NCBI RefSeq assembly: GCF_001618145.1
Contig: NZ_LQNF01000003.1
Location: forward strand, 186,001-250,000
From: Oceanobacillus damuensis
GTDB lineage: Bacteria > Bacillota > Bacilli > Bacillales > Amphibacillaceae
Direction: 5' to 3'
DNA: 64,000 nt
Shown here: one piece after another, positions 8,487-16,363 of the stretch
How positions within the stretch are numbered: the first letter of the stretch is position 1
How the letters are laid out: each line of letters begins with the position of its first letter
Program-made: the position numbers and the translations under genes
Notes under the pieces: model-generated
Databases searched by the model: none
What the model saw: the letters and a program-made list of their open reading frames with translations, nothing else
Told to the model about the DNA's origin: nothing

Positions 8487-9092
8487 ATGGAAAATAAAAT
8501 GAAAACAATTGGTGTTCTTGGACTGCAAGGTGCAGTACAAGAGCATCTAAAACAAATTGAAGCTTTAGGCATGAACGGATTAATTGTGAAAAAGCCTGAG
8601 CAGATGAACGAAATTGACGGCTTAATCATACCAGGCGGGGAAAGTACCGCAATAAAAAACCTGATCGTCAGGTATGGTTTTCTTGCCCCATTAAGAGACT
8701 TTTCTCAAAAAGGAAAACCAATCCTCGGAACGTGTGCAGGCATGGTGCTTCTTGCGAAAGAGATTACGGATACTGACGAATCACATTTAGGTTTGATGGA
8801 TATTAAAGTAAAGCGTAATGCCTATGGAAGACAGCGTGACAGCTTTGAAGTCGATTTAGAAGTGAAAGGGATAGAGGACGTTTTCCCGTCTGTTTTTATC
8901 CGTGCTCCATATATTGAAGCGGTTGGTGGGAATGTGGAAGTCCTGGCCACTTATGAGGACAAGATTGTCGCAGCCCGTCAAGGGAATCTCATGGTCTCAT
9001 CTTTTCATCCTGAATTGACCGCTGATACAAGATTTATCAATTTATTTGCCGAATTGGTTGATGCACCTGCAATGGCCCCGGTTGCCCCATAA
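8487..9092 (+). CDS. pdxT: Pyridoxal 5'-phosphate synthase glutaminase subunit PdxT
   Basis: A 201-residue class I glutaminase that hydrolyses glutamine and channels ammonia to PdxS. Motifs seen: GGEST (50-54), nucleophile C83 in GTCAGM, and H174/E176 in FHPEL. The ATG at 8487 is 10 bases after AAGGGG; an upstream in-frame extension of 20 codons is read from the repeat unit and is rejected. The C-terminus (DAPAMAPVAP) is slightly longer than usual. Second gene of the pdxS-pdxT operon. Confidence 0.95.
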   Translation: MENKMKTIGVLGLQGAVQEHLKQIEALGMNGLIVKKPEQMNEIDGLIIPGGESTAIKNLIVRYGFLAPLRDFSQKGKPILGTCAGMVLLAKEITDTDESHLGLMDIKVKRNAYGRQRDSFEVDLEVKGIEDVFPSVFIRAPYIEAVGGNVEVLATYEDKIVAARQGNLMVSSFHPELTADTRFINLFAELVDAPAMAPVAP

Positions 9093-9118
9093 TTTCAGCA
9101 AAGCCAAATAGATGCCAA

Positions 9119-9143
9119 GTTTAAAATCTCCTGCAGCGGGTAC
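9119..9143 (+). promoter_or_regulatory. Sigma-B type promoter of csbD
   Basis: GTTTAA (9119-9124), 13 bases, GGGTAC (9138-9143). This fits the Bacillus general-stress consensus GTTTAA-N12-14-GGGTAT with one mismatch, and lies 33 bases before the csbD start. Confidence 0.75.
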
Positions 9144-9175
9144 TCGTATATTAACTTCAAATTGGAGGGATTTAT

Positions 9176-9364
9176 ATGGCAGACAATGGTTTTAAAGAAA
9201 AAGCAAAAGGCGCCGGAAATAAAATAAAAGGTGAAGCAAAAGATCAATGGGGCAGTGCAACAAACGACTCCAGCAAAAAGACAGACGGAAAGCTGGATAA
9301 AGTAAAAGGTGAAGTCCAAGATAGTGTTGGGGATAGCAAGAATAATAATGTAAATAATAAGTAA
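9176..9364 (+). CDS. CsbD-like general stress protein
   Basis: A 62-residue, very hydrophilic protein (MADNGFKEKAKGAGNKIKG start) rich in Lys, Gly, Asp and Asn with the GxxKEKxKGxxxKxKG pattern of the CsbD family. CsbD is a sigma-B controlled stress protein of unknown molecular role in B. subtilis, and the sigma-B type promoter at 9119-9143 fits that. The ribosome site GGAGGG is well placed. Monocistronic: a terminator follows at once. Confidence 0.88.
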   Translation: MADNGFKEKAKGAGNKIKGEAKDQWGSATNDSSKKTDGKLDKVKGEVQDSVGDSKNNNVNNK

Positions 9365-9373
9365 GATAACAGA

Positions 9374-9408
9374 AGCCATTGGAGTGGAATCATTCCAATG
9401 GCTTTTTC
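9374..9408 (+). terminator. Intrinsic terminator after csbD
   Basis: AGCCATTGGA pairs with TCCAATGGCT and is followed by TTTTT. Confidence 0.88.
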
Positions 9409-9419
9409 CATCGACAATA

Positions 9420-9449
9420 TTCAACAAAATTCGGGTAGTGACAGGCACT
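9420..9449 (-). repeat. Interspersed REP-like unit 8
   Basis: On the minus strand, AGTGCCTGTCACT then ACCCGAATTTTGTTGAA. An additional partial TCGA tail (9411-9419) lies at its outer side. Confidence 0.82.
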
Positions 9450-9547
9450 CCAGAATGGTTGTATAAGAGTGGTAATTCTGTTAATCTATTTAAAACCATA
9501 CTAAATATATAGGGATTATTACCTTTAACCAAAAGGAGGAATAGGAA

Positions 9548-10447
9548 ATGAGTAAAGTACCTCTCATTGTGAGTACGGAATGGTTGGCTAAAAGGATGGA
9601 TGATCCTAAATTAAGGCTGCTGGACGCTACAACGTTTTTAAAGCAATCCCCTGAAGGTGGCTATTATGATGTTTGGTCAGGAAAGGAAGCATACGAAAAA
9701 GGTCATATTCCAGGTGCGGTATATGCCGATTTACTTGGAGACCTTTCAGATCCAGATTCAGAATACAAATTTACTGTCCCATCGAGAGCAAGATTTGTAA
9801 ATAAAATCAGTGAACTAGGTGTTGGAGATGACACGTATGTGGTGGTGTATGATCAAGGATATGCGGTTGCCGGAGCTCCTGTGATTGCCTCTGATTGGGC
9901 TTCCCGACTTGCATGGCAACTGCGCTACGAAGGGTTTGAAAACGTAGCGGTGCTTGATGGCGGATTTCCTAAGTGGCAAGAAGAAGGGCGGCCTGTTACA
10001 ACAGAGCCAGGTTCTTATCCTCCCGCAACATTTACCGGAGAACGCCGACCAGAACTTTTAGCAACAAAAGAGGACGTGAAAAATGCACTGGACGATGATA
10101 ACGTACTCCTGCTGAATAGCTTATCTGAAGCGGATTTTAAAGGAGAATCAGATACGTATGCAAGAAGCGGCCACATTCCAGGAAGTGTGAATGTATTTTT
10201 CGGTGATCTATCCGATATGGAAACGAAAAAACTTTTCGATGATGAACAGTTACGTGAGAAATTTGAAAAAGCAGGCGCACTGGACCAAAATAAAAAGGTA
10301 ATTACTTATTGCGGAAGCGGAATTGCTGCAACATGGAATGCCCTTGTACTGAATAAACTTGGACAAAATAATGTGGCAATGTATGATGGATCGATGACCG
10401 AATGGGCGGCTGATCCTTCCTTGCCATTACACAAGATTAAAGACTGA
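9548..10447 (+). CDS. Sulfurtransferase with two rhodanese domains
   Basis: A 299-residue tandem rhodanese of the thiosulfate / 3-mercaptopyruvate sulfurtransferase type. The N-terminal, inactive domain spans about 5-145 (GHIPGAVYADLLGDLSD), the catalytic domain about 165-295. The persulfide-forming residue is C255 in YCGSGIAA, a loop more like thiosulfate-type than CGSGVTA mercaptopyruvate-type, so the donor is undecided. ATG after AAAGGAGG. No signal peptide, so cytoplasmic. Flanked on both sides by repeat units and followed by its own terminator. Confidence 0.92.
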   Translation: MSKVPLIVSTEWLAKRMDDPKLRLLDATTFLKQSPEGGYYDVWSGKEAYEKGHIPGAVYADLLGDLSDPDSEYKFTVPSRARFVNKISELGVGDDTYVVVYDQGYAVAGAPVIASDWASRLAWQLRYEGFENVAVLDGGFPKWQEEGRPVTTEPGSYPPATFTGERRPELLATKEDVKNALDDDNVLLLNSLSEADFKGESDTYARSGHIPGSVNVFFGDLSDMETKKLFDDEQLREKFEKAGALDQNKKVITYCGSGIAATWNALVLNKLGQNNVAMYDGSMTEWAADPSLPLHKIKD

Positions 10448-10468
10448 CAAAATGAAACCAAAATAAAA

Positions 10469-10514
10469 GGTTAGCTCTGAAGTTGGGTTTTCACCACAAA
10501 GAGCTAACCTTCTC
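10469..10514 (+). terminator. Intrinsic terminator after the sulfurtransferase gene
   Basis: AAGGTTAGCTCT pairs with AGAGCTAACCTT around a loop of about 20 bases; it may also serve the opposite strand. Confidence 0.8.
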
Positions 10515-10524
10515 ATCGACAATA

Positions 10525-10554
10525 TTCGCCAAAATTCGGGGAGTGACAGGCACC
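10525..10554 (-). repeat. Interspersed REP-like unit 9, forming a stop codon
   Basis: On the minus strand, head GGTGCCTGTCACT then CCCCGAATTTTGGCGAA. Its first G is the last base of the TAG stop of the DUF3006 gene. Confidence 0.88.
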
Positions 10555-10814
10555 TACTTCTTTTTAAATTTACTTCCGCTGCTTTTGGCTCTTAGTTTGG
10601 CCATTAGGTCAGATGATTTCTGCGCTTCTGCCTGTGTGCTGGCAGTATCGACGGAAAGAATGGTATATTCCCCATTATTCTCCTCTACAAGCAAAACAGT
10701 GTTGACTTTGCTTCCCGGTGGTAATTCGCTTTTCTCAACAATAAGCTCGGTTTTATTTTCTTCAACTAGGATGACTGCTTTGTCACCTTCAAAGCGATCA
10801 AGAATCCCCTTCAT
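10554..10814 (-). CDS. DUF3006 family protein
   Basis: An 86-residue protein starting MKGILDRFEGDKAVILVEE, the characteristic opening of DUF3006, a small beta-barrel-like family often encoded next to ComEC-like metallo-beta-lactamase proteins. The C-terminal part (SSDLMAKLRAKSSGSKFKKK) is basic. It lies 92 bases downstream of the MBL lipoprotein gene on the same strand and is probably co-transcribed with it. Its TAG stop overlaps a repeat unit. Function unknown. Confidence 0.8.
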   Translation of the reverse strand: MKGILDRFEGDKAVILVEENKTELIVEKSELPPGSKVNTVLLVEENNGEYTILSVDTASTQAEAQKSSDLMAKLRAKSSGSKFKKK

Positions 10815-10906
10815 ATGTTAACCTCCCTAAAATGATTATCCTCCATAACGAGGTTAGCTATCTGCCAGTTTAACAGACAGTCAGACCAACGCAGTGAAGT
10901 TTTACT

Positions 10907-12232
10907 TTACGTGCACGCTAATCCTTCATTTTTTATATCGGTAATACGGGCAGGGCCAATTCCGCTGATGCGGCTTAACTGATCTACTGAATCATATGGT
11001 CTCAAGTCGATTAAATCCTGTGCTCGTTCTGGTCCAATATGAATAATTCCTTGTACTTCCTCAAATGAAGCGTTATTGATATTGACACAGGAACTGTTGG
11101 AGGGAGTTTCTTCGACAGCTTCTTCCTCAGTCTCACCCTCGTCGGCCTCTGATTTTTCCTCAGCAGGTGGTGCAGAAGCTGGCTCTTCTCCCGGGCTTAC
11201 AGTGCCATCTTTGTTCGTTGCAATGGTATAGTTCTCTCCATCTGAAGTAACGATGATTGTTCCGTTCACATCTGTACCATAAAGGTCGATTCCTGCATTC
11301 TGAATCAATGAAACCACTTCAGCGCTTGGATGTCCATAACTATTATTTTCCCCAGCGCTATAAATGGCAACGGACGGATTCACAGCCTCAATGAATGCGG
11401 GATCACTGGACGTTTTGGAACCGTGATGACCGAGCTGCAGGATATCTGCCTGTATATCAATTCCACTGTTTATCATTTTTAATTCATCACTTCTGCCGGC
11501 ATCACCAGTAAATAAAAATTTTGTGCTGCCATATGTGAAAAGCAATGAAACAGATTCTTCATTTGCTTTCCCTGAGATAGTTTCAGGGTATAGCACATCA
11601 ATTTCAAGCGGGCCAATTTGATATTCTTCCCCTGTTCGCGGTTCATGAAAATCTGCCCCGCTGTTCAGTACTGCTTCGATCCCCCGTTGAAATGTTTGGG
11701 AGGAGCTTTCATTGCCGGACATCCAAACCTCACCGACATCAAACGTATTCACGACTTTATCCAGCTGACCGATATGATCGGCATCCGGGTGGCTCACTAC
11801 AACAAGATCAATGGAGGAAACATTTTGTGCTTGGAGGTAATTAACTACCTCATTCCCTCGCCAATCACCTGTATCGTAAAGAATCGTGTAGGCTTTCCCA
11901 TCATCGGAATACTGAAAAAGCGTTGCATCTGCCTGTCCAACATCCATATAATGAATTTTTAAATCGTCAAATTCTGTTTGACTGATTTCTTCTTTTTCCT
12001 CTGCGGCTGTTTCTGACGCAGCATCATCCTCATTTTCCTTTTCCTCAGGCTCATCGGATGCTTCGGTTTCATTTTTACTTTCATTTTCACTTTCAGAAAC
12101 ATCTTCCGTTTCTGATATAACTTCGGTGCTTGTATCATCCTGACTATCTTCTATCGGTTGTGTTGTGTCCCCTTGTCCACATGCAACAAGGAAAATTGAT
12201 AGAATCATTGCTAATAAAAATTTTATATTCAA
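10907..12232 (-). CDS. Secreted ComEC-like metallo-beta-lactamase-fold lipoprotein with helix-hairpin-helix tail
   Basis: A 441-residue lipoprotein: signal peptide with lipobox LVAC (C18), then an acidic low-complexity linker to about residue 88, then a metallo-beta-lactamase domain (about 92-325) with HPDADH (148-153), GDAG and LGHHGSKTS, resembling the extracellular C-terminal domain of ComEC. A second acidic linker precedes a helix-hairpin-helix pair (about 380-441, NINNASFEEVQGI and ISGIGPARI), like ComEA. It may be a surface nuclease or phosphodiesterase acting on DNA; the competence link is inferred from the domains only. DUF3006 follows. Confidence 0.88.
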   Translation of the reverse strand: MNIKFLLAMILSIFLVACGQGDTTQPIEDSQDDTSTEVISETEDVSESENESKNETEASDEPEEKENEDDAASETAAEEKEEISQTEFDDLKIHYMDVGQADATLFQYSDDGKAYTILYDTGDWRGNEVVNYLQAQNVSSIDLVVVSHPDADHIGQLDKVVNTFDVGEVWMSGNESSSQTFQRGIEAVLNSGADFHEPRTGEEYQIGPLEIDVLYPETISGKANEESVSLLFTYGSTKFLFTGDAGRSDELKMINSGIDIQADILQLGHHGSKTSSDPAFIEAVNPSVAIYSAGENNSYGHPSAEVVSLIQNAGIDLYGTDVNGTIIVTSDGENYTIATNKDGTVSPGEEPASAPPAEEKSEADEGETEEEAVEETPSNSSCVNINNASFEEVQGIIHIGPERAQDLIDLRPYDSVDQLSRISGIGPARITDIKNEGLACT

Positions 12233-12487
12233 TTTTATTCCTCCATAATTTTACAGTCGTCTTTAGCGTATCAAAGATTTTCTGAGAAATCTATGTGATT
12301 CGCCAGTTGAATTTATAAAATCTATGAAAAATAAGTTTTACATATCATTTTGCAAGGAACTATTGCATTTTATCTAGGGGTAAAATTGGTTTTTCCAAGG
12401 TATAAAAGTATCGATTTTTCATTTTTTGGAATGTGCAAGTTTTCAGGACAGTTGGCATAATGGAGAAAATGGAAAGGAGCGATGTGT

Positions 12488-12784
12488 ATGTTAGTTGAAT
12501 TGAACAGCAAACGAAGCATTATCTATTTTCTCTCGGTGATAGTCGGATTGATCGTTTTTTTATTATTCAGTGGCATAGTGTTTTCATATGATGAAGGAAA
12601 CAGAGTAGAGATTACCGGTTTAATCGACCGATTCGAAGATGATTCTGCTGTTATACTTCTGGAAGATATTGGGGAAGAACTGATCCTGCCCCCAGCACTT
12701 CTCCCCCAAAACAGCCAAGACGACACATACCTCAAACTCGAAGTGGTGCCTGTCACTCCCCGAATTATGTCGAAAAATAATTGA
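12488..12784 (+). CDS. Membrane-anchored DUF3006-like protein with repeat-encoded C-terminus
   Basis: A 98-residue protein: one membrane segment (about residues 9-31), then a DUF3006-like stretch (GLIDRFEDDSAVILLEDIGEE) similar to the protein at 10554-10814. The family domain stops early: from about residue 87 the sequence VPVTPRIMSK is the translated repeat unit 12745-12774 and the frame closes at TGA 12782-12784, just before the transposase gene. It is therefore truncated by the repeat. The ATG at 12488 is better spaced from AAGGAG than the one at 12482. Divergent from the MBL lipoprotein gene. Confidence 0.65.
   Translation: MLVELNSKRSIIYFLSVIVGLIVFLLFSGIVFSYDEGNRVEITGLIDRFEDDSAVILLEDIGEELILPPALLPQNSQDDTYLKLEVVPVTPRIMSKNN
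12745..12774 (+). repeat. Interspersed REP-like unit 10, left flank of the transposase gene
   Basis: Consensus head GGTGCCTGTCACT and tail CCCCGAATTATGTCGAA, 27 bases before the transposase start; read through by the DUF3006-like gene. Confidence 0.9.
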
Positions 12785-12801
12785 AAAAGGAGATGGTTTA
12801 T

Positions 12802-13371
12802 TTGCCAAGAAACAAACGATTATGGATTCCCGATACGTACTATCATATAACATCACGAGGAAATCGAAGGGAGCAATTATTCAAGGAAGAAGAAGATTAT
12901 AAGACCTTTTTATCCATTCTGCGCATGATTCATCAAAAAACCCCCTTCAAACTGGCTTCTTATTGTTTGCTATCAAATCACTATCATTTGCTGATGAGCA
13001 CAACCGAGCAACCGATATCCAAAGTAATGGCTTTGGTAAACAAGCGATATGCCGATTATTTCAATACTAAAAATAATGTAAGTGGCCATGTTTTTGAAAA
13101 ACGATACTTTGATAAACCGATTGGTACGGCATATGGTCTGTTGGAAGTAAGCAGGTATATTCATCTAAATCCAGTAAAGGCAGGTATCGTTGAGCGGCCA
13201 GAAACCTATCAATGGAGCAGCTACCGCCACTATTACTACCATTCGAAGGCAGCTTTATTAAATAAACAAGATATATTACAGTACCTCGCTGAAGATGAAA
13301 GTGACCAGAAGAAAAAGTACGAAGAGTTTATGAACAGAACAGACGAAAGTATCATTTTAAGTAAGGTATGA
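12802..13371 (+). CDS. REP-associated tyrosine transposase (RAYT, Y1_Tnp superfamily)
   Basis: A 189-residue single-domain protein with the HUH motif H60-Y-H62 in SNHYHLLM and the proposed nucleophile Y119 in SRYIHLNPVKAG, followed by the usual YQWSSYRHY. These are the marks of RAYTs, relatives of IS200/IS605 transposases that act on palindromic REP sequences and are usually single-copy chromosomal genes. I choose the TTG at 12802, nine bases from AAGGAG, giving the typical opening MPRNKRLWIPDTYYHITSRG; an ATG at 12793 is too close to the ribosome site. Repeat units of opposite orientation lie on both sides (12745-12774 and 13450-13479), making a REPtron-like cassette. Confidence 0.92.
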   Translation: MPRNKRLWIPDTYYHITSRGNRREQLFKEEEDYKTFLSILRMIHQKTPFKLASYCLLSNHYHLLMSTTEQPISKVMALVNKRYADYFNTKNNVSGHVFEKRYFDKPIGTAYGLLEVSRYIHLNPVKAGIVERPETYQWSSYRHYYYHSKAALLNKQDILQYLAEDESDQKKKYEEFMNRTDESIILSKV

Positions 13372-13827
13372 ACTTGCAATTTATGACCTTTCTGCAGGAT
13401 ATTCAACAAATATCAAAGGGATGATTCACTGTCCCTCCTACACAGGATATTCGACAAATTTCGGGAAGTGACAGGCACTCTGATTAGCATGGCATTTAAT
13501 AGGGAACAGTTCAATGTGTGGCAATGAGCTTTCTATCTTGTCAGCACTGATTATTTCGCATACTGCAGGGAGGAAGTCGAAAAAAATCTGGACGCAGCTA
13601 TTTTGGAACAGCATATGGAATCAATGATTTTCAGGTTTTTTTAGTCATATAACAGATAATTATAGATAGATGGAAGGATTGAATTCATACCTAAAAAATT
13701 ACGGCATATATAAAAGGAAGCTAAACAAATCGTTTCCCGGCACTAGTTCAAAGGCATACAATACAGCTTTAATGTTTACCAGAACAGAATAAGAAGAATC
13801 GCGAGCCATCATCAAAGGAGGTAAAGA
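13372..13827. other. Intergenic stretch without a gene, right of the transposase
   Basis: No convincing coding frame. It holds a decayed repeat-like sequence (about 13397-13440, with TTCAACAAATATC and CACTGTCCCTCC), a good unit at 13450-13479, and AT-rich sequence before the ribosome site of the PPK2 gene. I see nothing else. Confidence 0.6.
13450..13479 (-). repeat. Interspersed REP-like unit 11, right flank of the transposase gene
   Basis: On the minus strand, AGTGCCTGTCACT then TCCCGAAATTTGTCGAA; orientation opposite to unit 10. Confidence 0.88.
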
Positions 13828-14586
13828 ATGGAAATCGATCTAACCAAATTGCAGGATGACAAAAAAATGGACAAGGCAACGTATAAGAAACAGCTTGATA
13901 AATACCAAAAAAGATTAATGAGCTTACAAAGGAAAATCGTCGATGAAAACATTGGTGTGATTATCGCGTTTGAAGGTGTTGATGCCGCGGGGAAGGGAGG
14001 GGCGATCAAACGTCTGACATCAGATCTTGACCCACGCGGGATTACAGTTCACCCAATCGCAGCACCAAAACCGCACGAAAAGAGGTACCATTACATGCAG
14101 CGTTTTTGGCGGAAAATTCCTCAATATGGTCAGTTCGGGGTTTTTGACCGTTCTTGGTATGGAAGGGTGCTCGTCGAACGTATTGAAGGTTTTGCAACGA
14201 GTGAGGAATGGCAACGGGCCTATGATGAAATTAATCATTTTGAGAGGCTATTAACGGATGATCACTATATTCTTCTGAAGTTCTGGATTCAGATTTCAAA
14301 AGAAGAGCAGTTAAATCGCTTTGAAAAAAGGCAAAATGACCCACTGAAAAGCTGGAAAATAACAGAGGAGGATTGGCGTAATCGGGAAAAATGGGATGAG
14401 AATTTAACGGCAGCAGAGGAAATGCTCCGTCGTACCGATCACGGTTATGCTCCGTGGATAGTCGTTGAAGGAACGAATAAAAGATATGCCCGTGTCAAGG
14501 TACTTAAAAGTACGGTGAAACACATGGAGAAATATTTTAAAGAAAACGGAATCGATTTACCGGACTATTCTTTATTCGAAAAGTAA
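13828..14586 (+). CDS. Polyphosphate kinase 2 family protein
   Basis: A 252-residue PPK2 kinase that transfers phosphate between polyphosphate and nucleotides. Walker A is EGVDAAGKGGAIKRL (about 49-63), the Walker B region is FGVFDRSWYGRVLVERIEG (D107), and the lid region has the usual Arg/Lys-rich KRQNDPLKSWKI. The single domain and length fit class I or III members that make ATP or ADP from polyphosphate. ATG after AAAGGAGG. Stands alone, convergent with coaW across a terminator. Direction and nucleotide preference cannot be told here. Confidence 0.92.
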   Translation: MEIDLTKLQDDKKMDKATYKKQLDKYQKRLMSLQRKIVDENIGVIIAFEGVDAAGKGGAIKRLTSDLDPRGITVHPIAAPKPHEKRYHYMQRFWRKIPQYGQFGVFDRSWYGRVLVERIEGFATSEEWQRAYDEINHFERLLTDDHYILLKFWIQISKEEQLNRFEKRQNDPLKSWKITEEDWRNREKWDENLTAAEEMLRRTDHGYAPWIVVEGTNKRYARVKVLKSTVKHMEKYFKENGIDLPDYSLFEK

Positions 14587-14619
14587 GTCGGACAAGTGAA
14601 TCTTGCCCGGCTTATTTTT
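14585..14619. terminator. Intrinsic terminator between PPK2 and coaW genes
   Basis: AAGTCGGACAAG pairs imperfectly with CTTGCCCGGCTT across a short loop, then ATTTTTA. Confidence 0.65.
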
Positions 14620-14672
14620 ATACGGATTCACCAGCACTTTAAAGTTGACGGAAGTTATGTTAGCTGGAATGG

Positions 14673-15473
14673 TTAAGAAATCAGTGCACCGATCGCTCCA
14701 GCATATGGTCCTTTTTCAAGAAAAACAGGTTCATATGGCATTATGTTCTGGAAACTGCTTAATGCGTCTTTAAGTGGTTTATTGCCATTTAATGTGCTGC
14801 CAACGAAAACAATTTTCTGCGCATTTTTCATTGCAGCTGCCTGGGTGGCGAGTAAAATGGTTGATTCAGCAATTAATTGTATAAGTGCAGCCATGTGGTC
14901 ATTGGTAGTTGCAAGCTCATGATCATGTGCTTTGCCAAAATTAGCTGCGGTGAGATCACCAAAAAGCGGTGGTACTTCAGGTGCATAGATATCTTTCACC
15001 AATAGATCACTGTTTTCATGTTTCCCATTTGCAGCTGCCTTAACAAGTTCTTTAAATTCCTTTTTGCCAGTGATCAGTGAGCCAAGTCCGATTAATGTGC
15101 CACCGCCAATTCCACTCCCGGTTACTCGTTCAAAATTCGTCTGTGTGACATGGAAAATGGATGTCCCGGTCCCAATACTGACTACAATATAATTATCGAT
15201 CTGACGATGGCTTTCCATGTCGAGTAAATAGCGCGTCCCTTCCACTATTGCCTGAAATTCATCTGCTTGCAGCTGTTTATGTTTCGCGATGGTGGTCATG
15301 TGCCGGCTCTTTCCCCCTGTCATATGTAATTCAGCATCAGGGGTGACATTGTTCAGCCAGTGCACAAGCTTTTCCATTTCCTGATTGGGATAGGTCTTTA
15401 CATGAAGCCTGCCGCGTTCCTCATAGGCAATTTTTATAAGCGTTCCTCCTGCATCAATACCAATTCGTTTCAT
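14673..15473 (-). CDS. coaW: Type II pantothenate kinase CoaW
   Basis: A 266-residue ASKHA-fold kinase that phosphorylates pantothenate, the first step of coenzyme A synthesis. Seen are the phosphate-1 loop GIDAGGTLIKIAY (5-17), the catalytic Glu region (VEGTRYLL), the adenosine loops VSIGTGTSIF and GSGIGGGTLIGL, and the C-terminal PYAGAIGAL. Length and order match the staphylococcal/Bacillus CoaW type rather than CoaA or CoaX. The ATG start is preceded by GGAGG on the minus strand. Divergent from xpaC-telA, with a repeat dimer in the interval. Confidence 0.92.
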   Translation of the reverse strand: MKRIGIDAGGTLIKIAYEERGRLHVKTYPNQEMEKLVHWLNNVTPDAELHMTGGKSRHMTTIAKHKQLQADEFQAIVEGTRYLLDMESHRQIDNYIVVSIGTGTSIFHVTQTNFERVTGSGIGGGTLIGLGSLITGKKEFKELVKAAANGKHENSDLLVKDIYAPEVPPLFGDLTAANFGKAHDHELATTNDHMAALIQLIAESTILLATQAAAMKNAQKIVFVGSTLNGNKPLKDALSSFQNIMPYEPVFLEKGPYAGAIGALIS

Positions 15474-15544
15474 CGATTACCCTCCTCCATTCAACACATT
15501 TCTCTATTTAAACATCATATCGTACACACTCCTCTTCGACAAAA

Positions 15545-15612
15545 TTCAACAAAACCCGGGGAGTGACAGGCACTGTTCGGTTTTCGACATAATTCGGGGA
15601 GTGACAGGCACC
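15545..15612 (-). repeat. 68-bp REP-like dimer (units 12a and 12b) with both heads in the same orientation
   Basis: Read on the minus strand: unit 15612-15583, linker AACCGAAC (15582-15575), unit 15574-15545. Unlike the two other dimers the second head is not inverted. A further tail-like TTCGACAAAA lies at 15535-15544. Confidence 0.9.
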
Positions 15613-15629
15613 AAAAAAGTATGAAACCT

Positions 15630-15658
15630 TTGGCGGGTGGCTATCGTAGTAGTATAAT
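15630..15658 (+). promoter_or_regulatory. Promoter of xpaC-telA
   Basis: TTGGCG (15630-15635) and TATAAT (15653-15658) with 17-base spacing, starting 17 bases after the repeat dimer. Confidence 0.65.
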
Positions 15659-15718
15659 AGAAGGTGTAGTTTTAATTTAACTAAAAATCTATTGGGATTT
15701 TATATAGGAGTGTTGGAG

Positions 15719-16363
15719 ATGAGGGCTGTGTTTCAACTAATGATTCAGTCGATGACAGGTTTCGTCGGTACCGTAGCGACCTGGCTGATCAGTTTTTTTG
15801 CTTTTGAACAAACGTTTCTGCTCTCGAGTTTATTTGCGGTTGCAGGGGGAGCAGTGGTCTATCTCACCTCGAAGCAAATGCTGGATTACCGTTTTGTAAA
15901 GATTAATGGGCTTACAAGACGGGAATATAAATTTATCGAAAATAATCTGAAAGACGCCAAGCGGAAGATTTCACGGCTGCAAAAGGCATTATTCCGGGTT
16001 AGGTCGCTTCAGCATGCAAAGCAGAATCTTGAAATAGCGCGAACTGCTCAAAAGATCTATTCCAATGCAAAAAAAGAGCCAAAGCGTTTTTATCAGGCGG
16101 AGGGATTTTTCTACAATCATCTGGATTCCCTCGTCGAATTAGCTGAAAAATATGCTTACCTCTCTTCTCAGCCGGCGAAAACACGAGAGATGGAACAATC
16201 ACTGCGGAATACCCGCCAGACGGTTTCCATGCTGGGCGAGACAATAAAAAAAGACTTGCACATTATGCTGGATGACGACATCGACACATTGCATTTTGAA
16301 CTGGATGTGGCCAAACAGTCCATTAATAGAACGAACAAGAATAACAGGAGGTTAACGAAATGA
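15719..16363 (+). CDS. xpaC: XpaC-like protein
   Basis: A 214-residue protein resembling Bacillus XpaC, which was first noted through hydrolysis of 5-bromo-4-chloroindolyl phosphate and whose true role is unknown. The N-terminal 55 residues hold two hydrophobic segments; the rest is a charged alpha-helical, probably coiled-coil region. The ATG at 15719 lies eight bases after AGGAG. It overlaps telA by four bases (ATGA), so the two are translationally coupled, as in B. subtilis xpaC-yaaN. Recognised by sequence character plus this gene pair. Confidence 0.82.
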   Translation: MRAVFQLMIQSMTGFVGTVATWLISFFAFEQTFLLSSLFAVAGGAVVYLTSKQMLDYRFVKINGLTRREYKFIENNLKDAKRKISRLQKALFRVRSLQHAKQNLEIARTAQKIYSNAKKEPKRFYQAEGFFYNHLDSLVELAEKYAYLSSQPAKTREMEQSLRNTRQTVSMLGETIKKDLHIMLDDDIDTLHFELDVAKQSINRTNKNNRRLTK

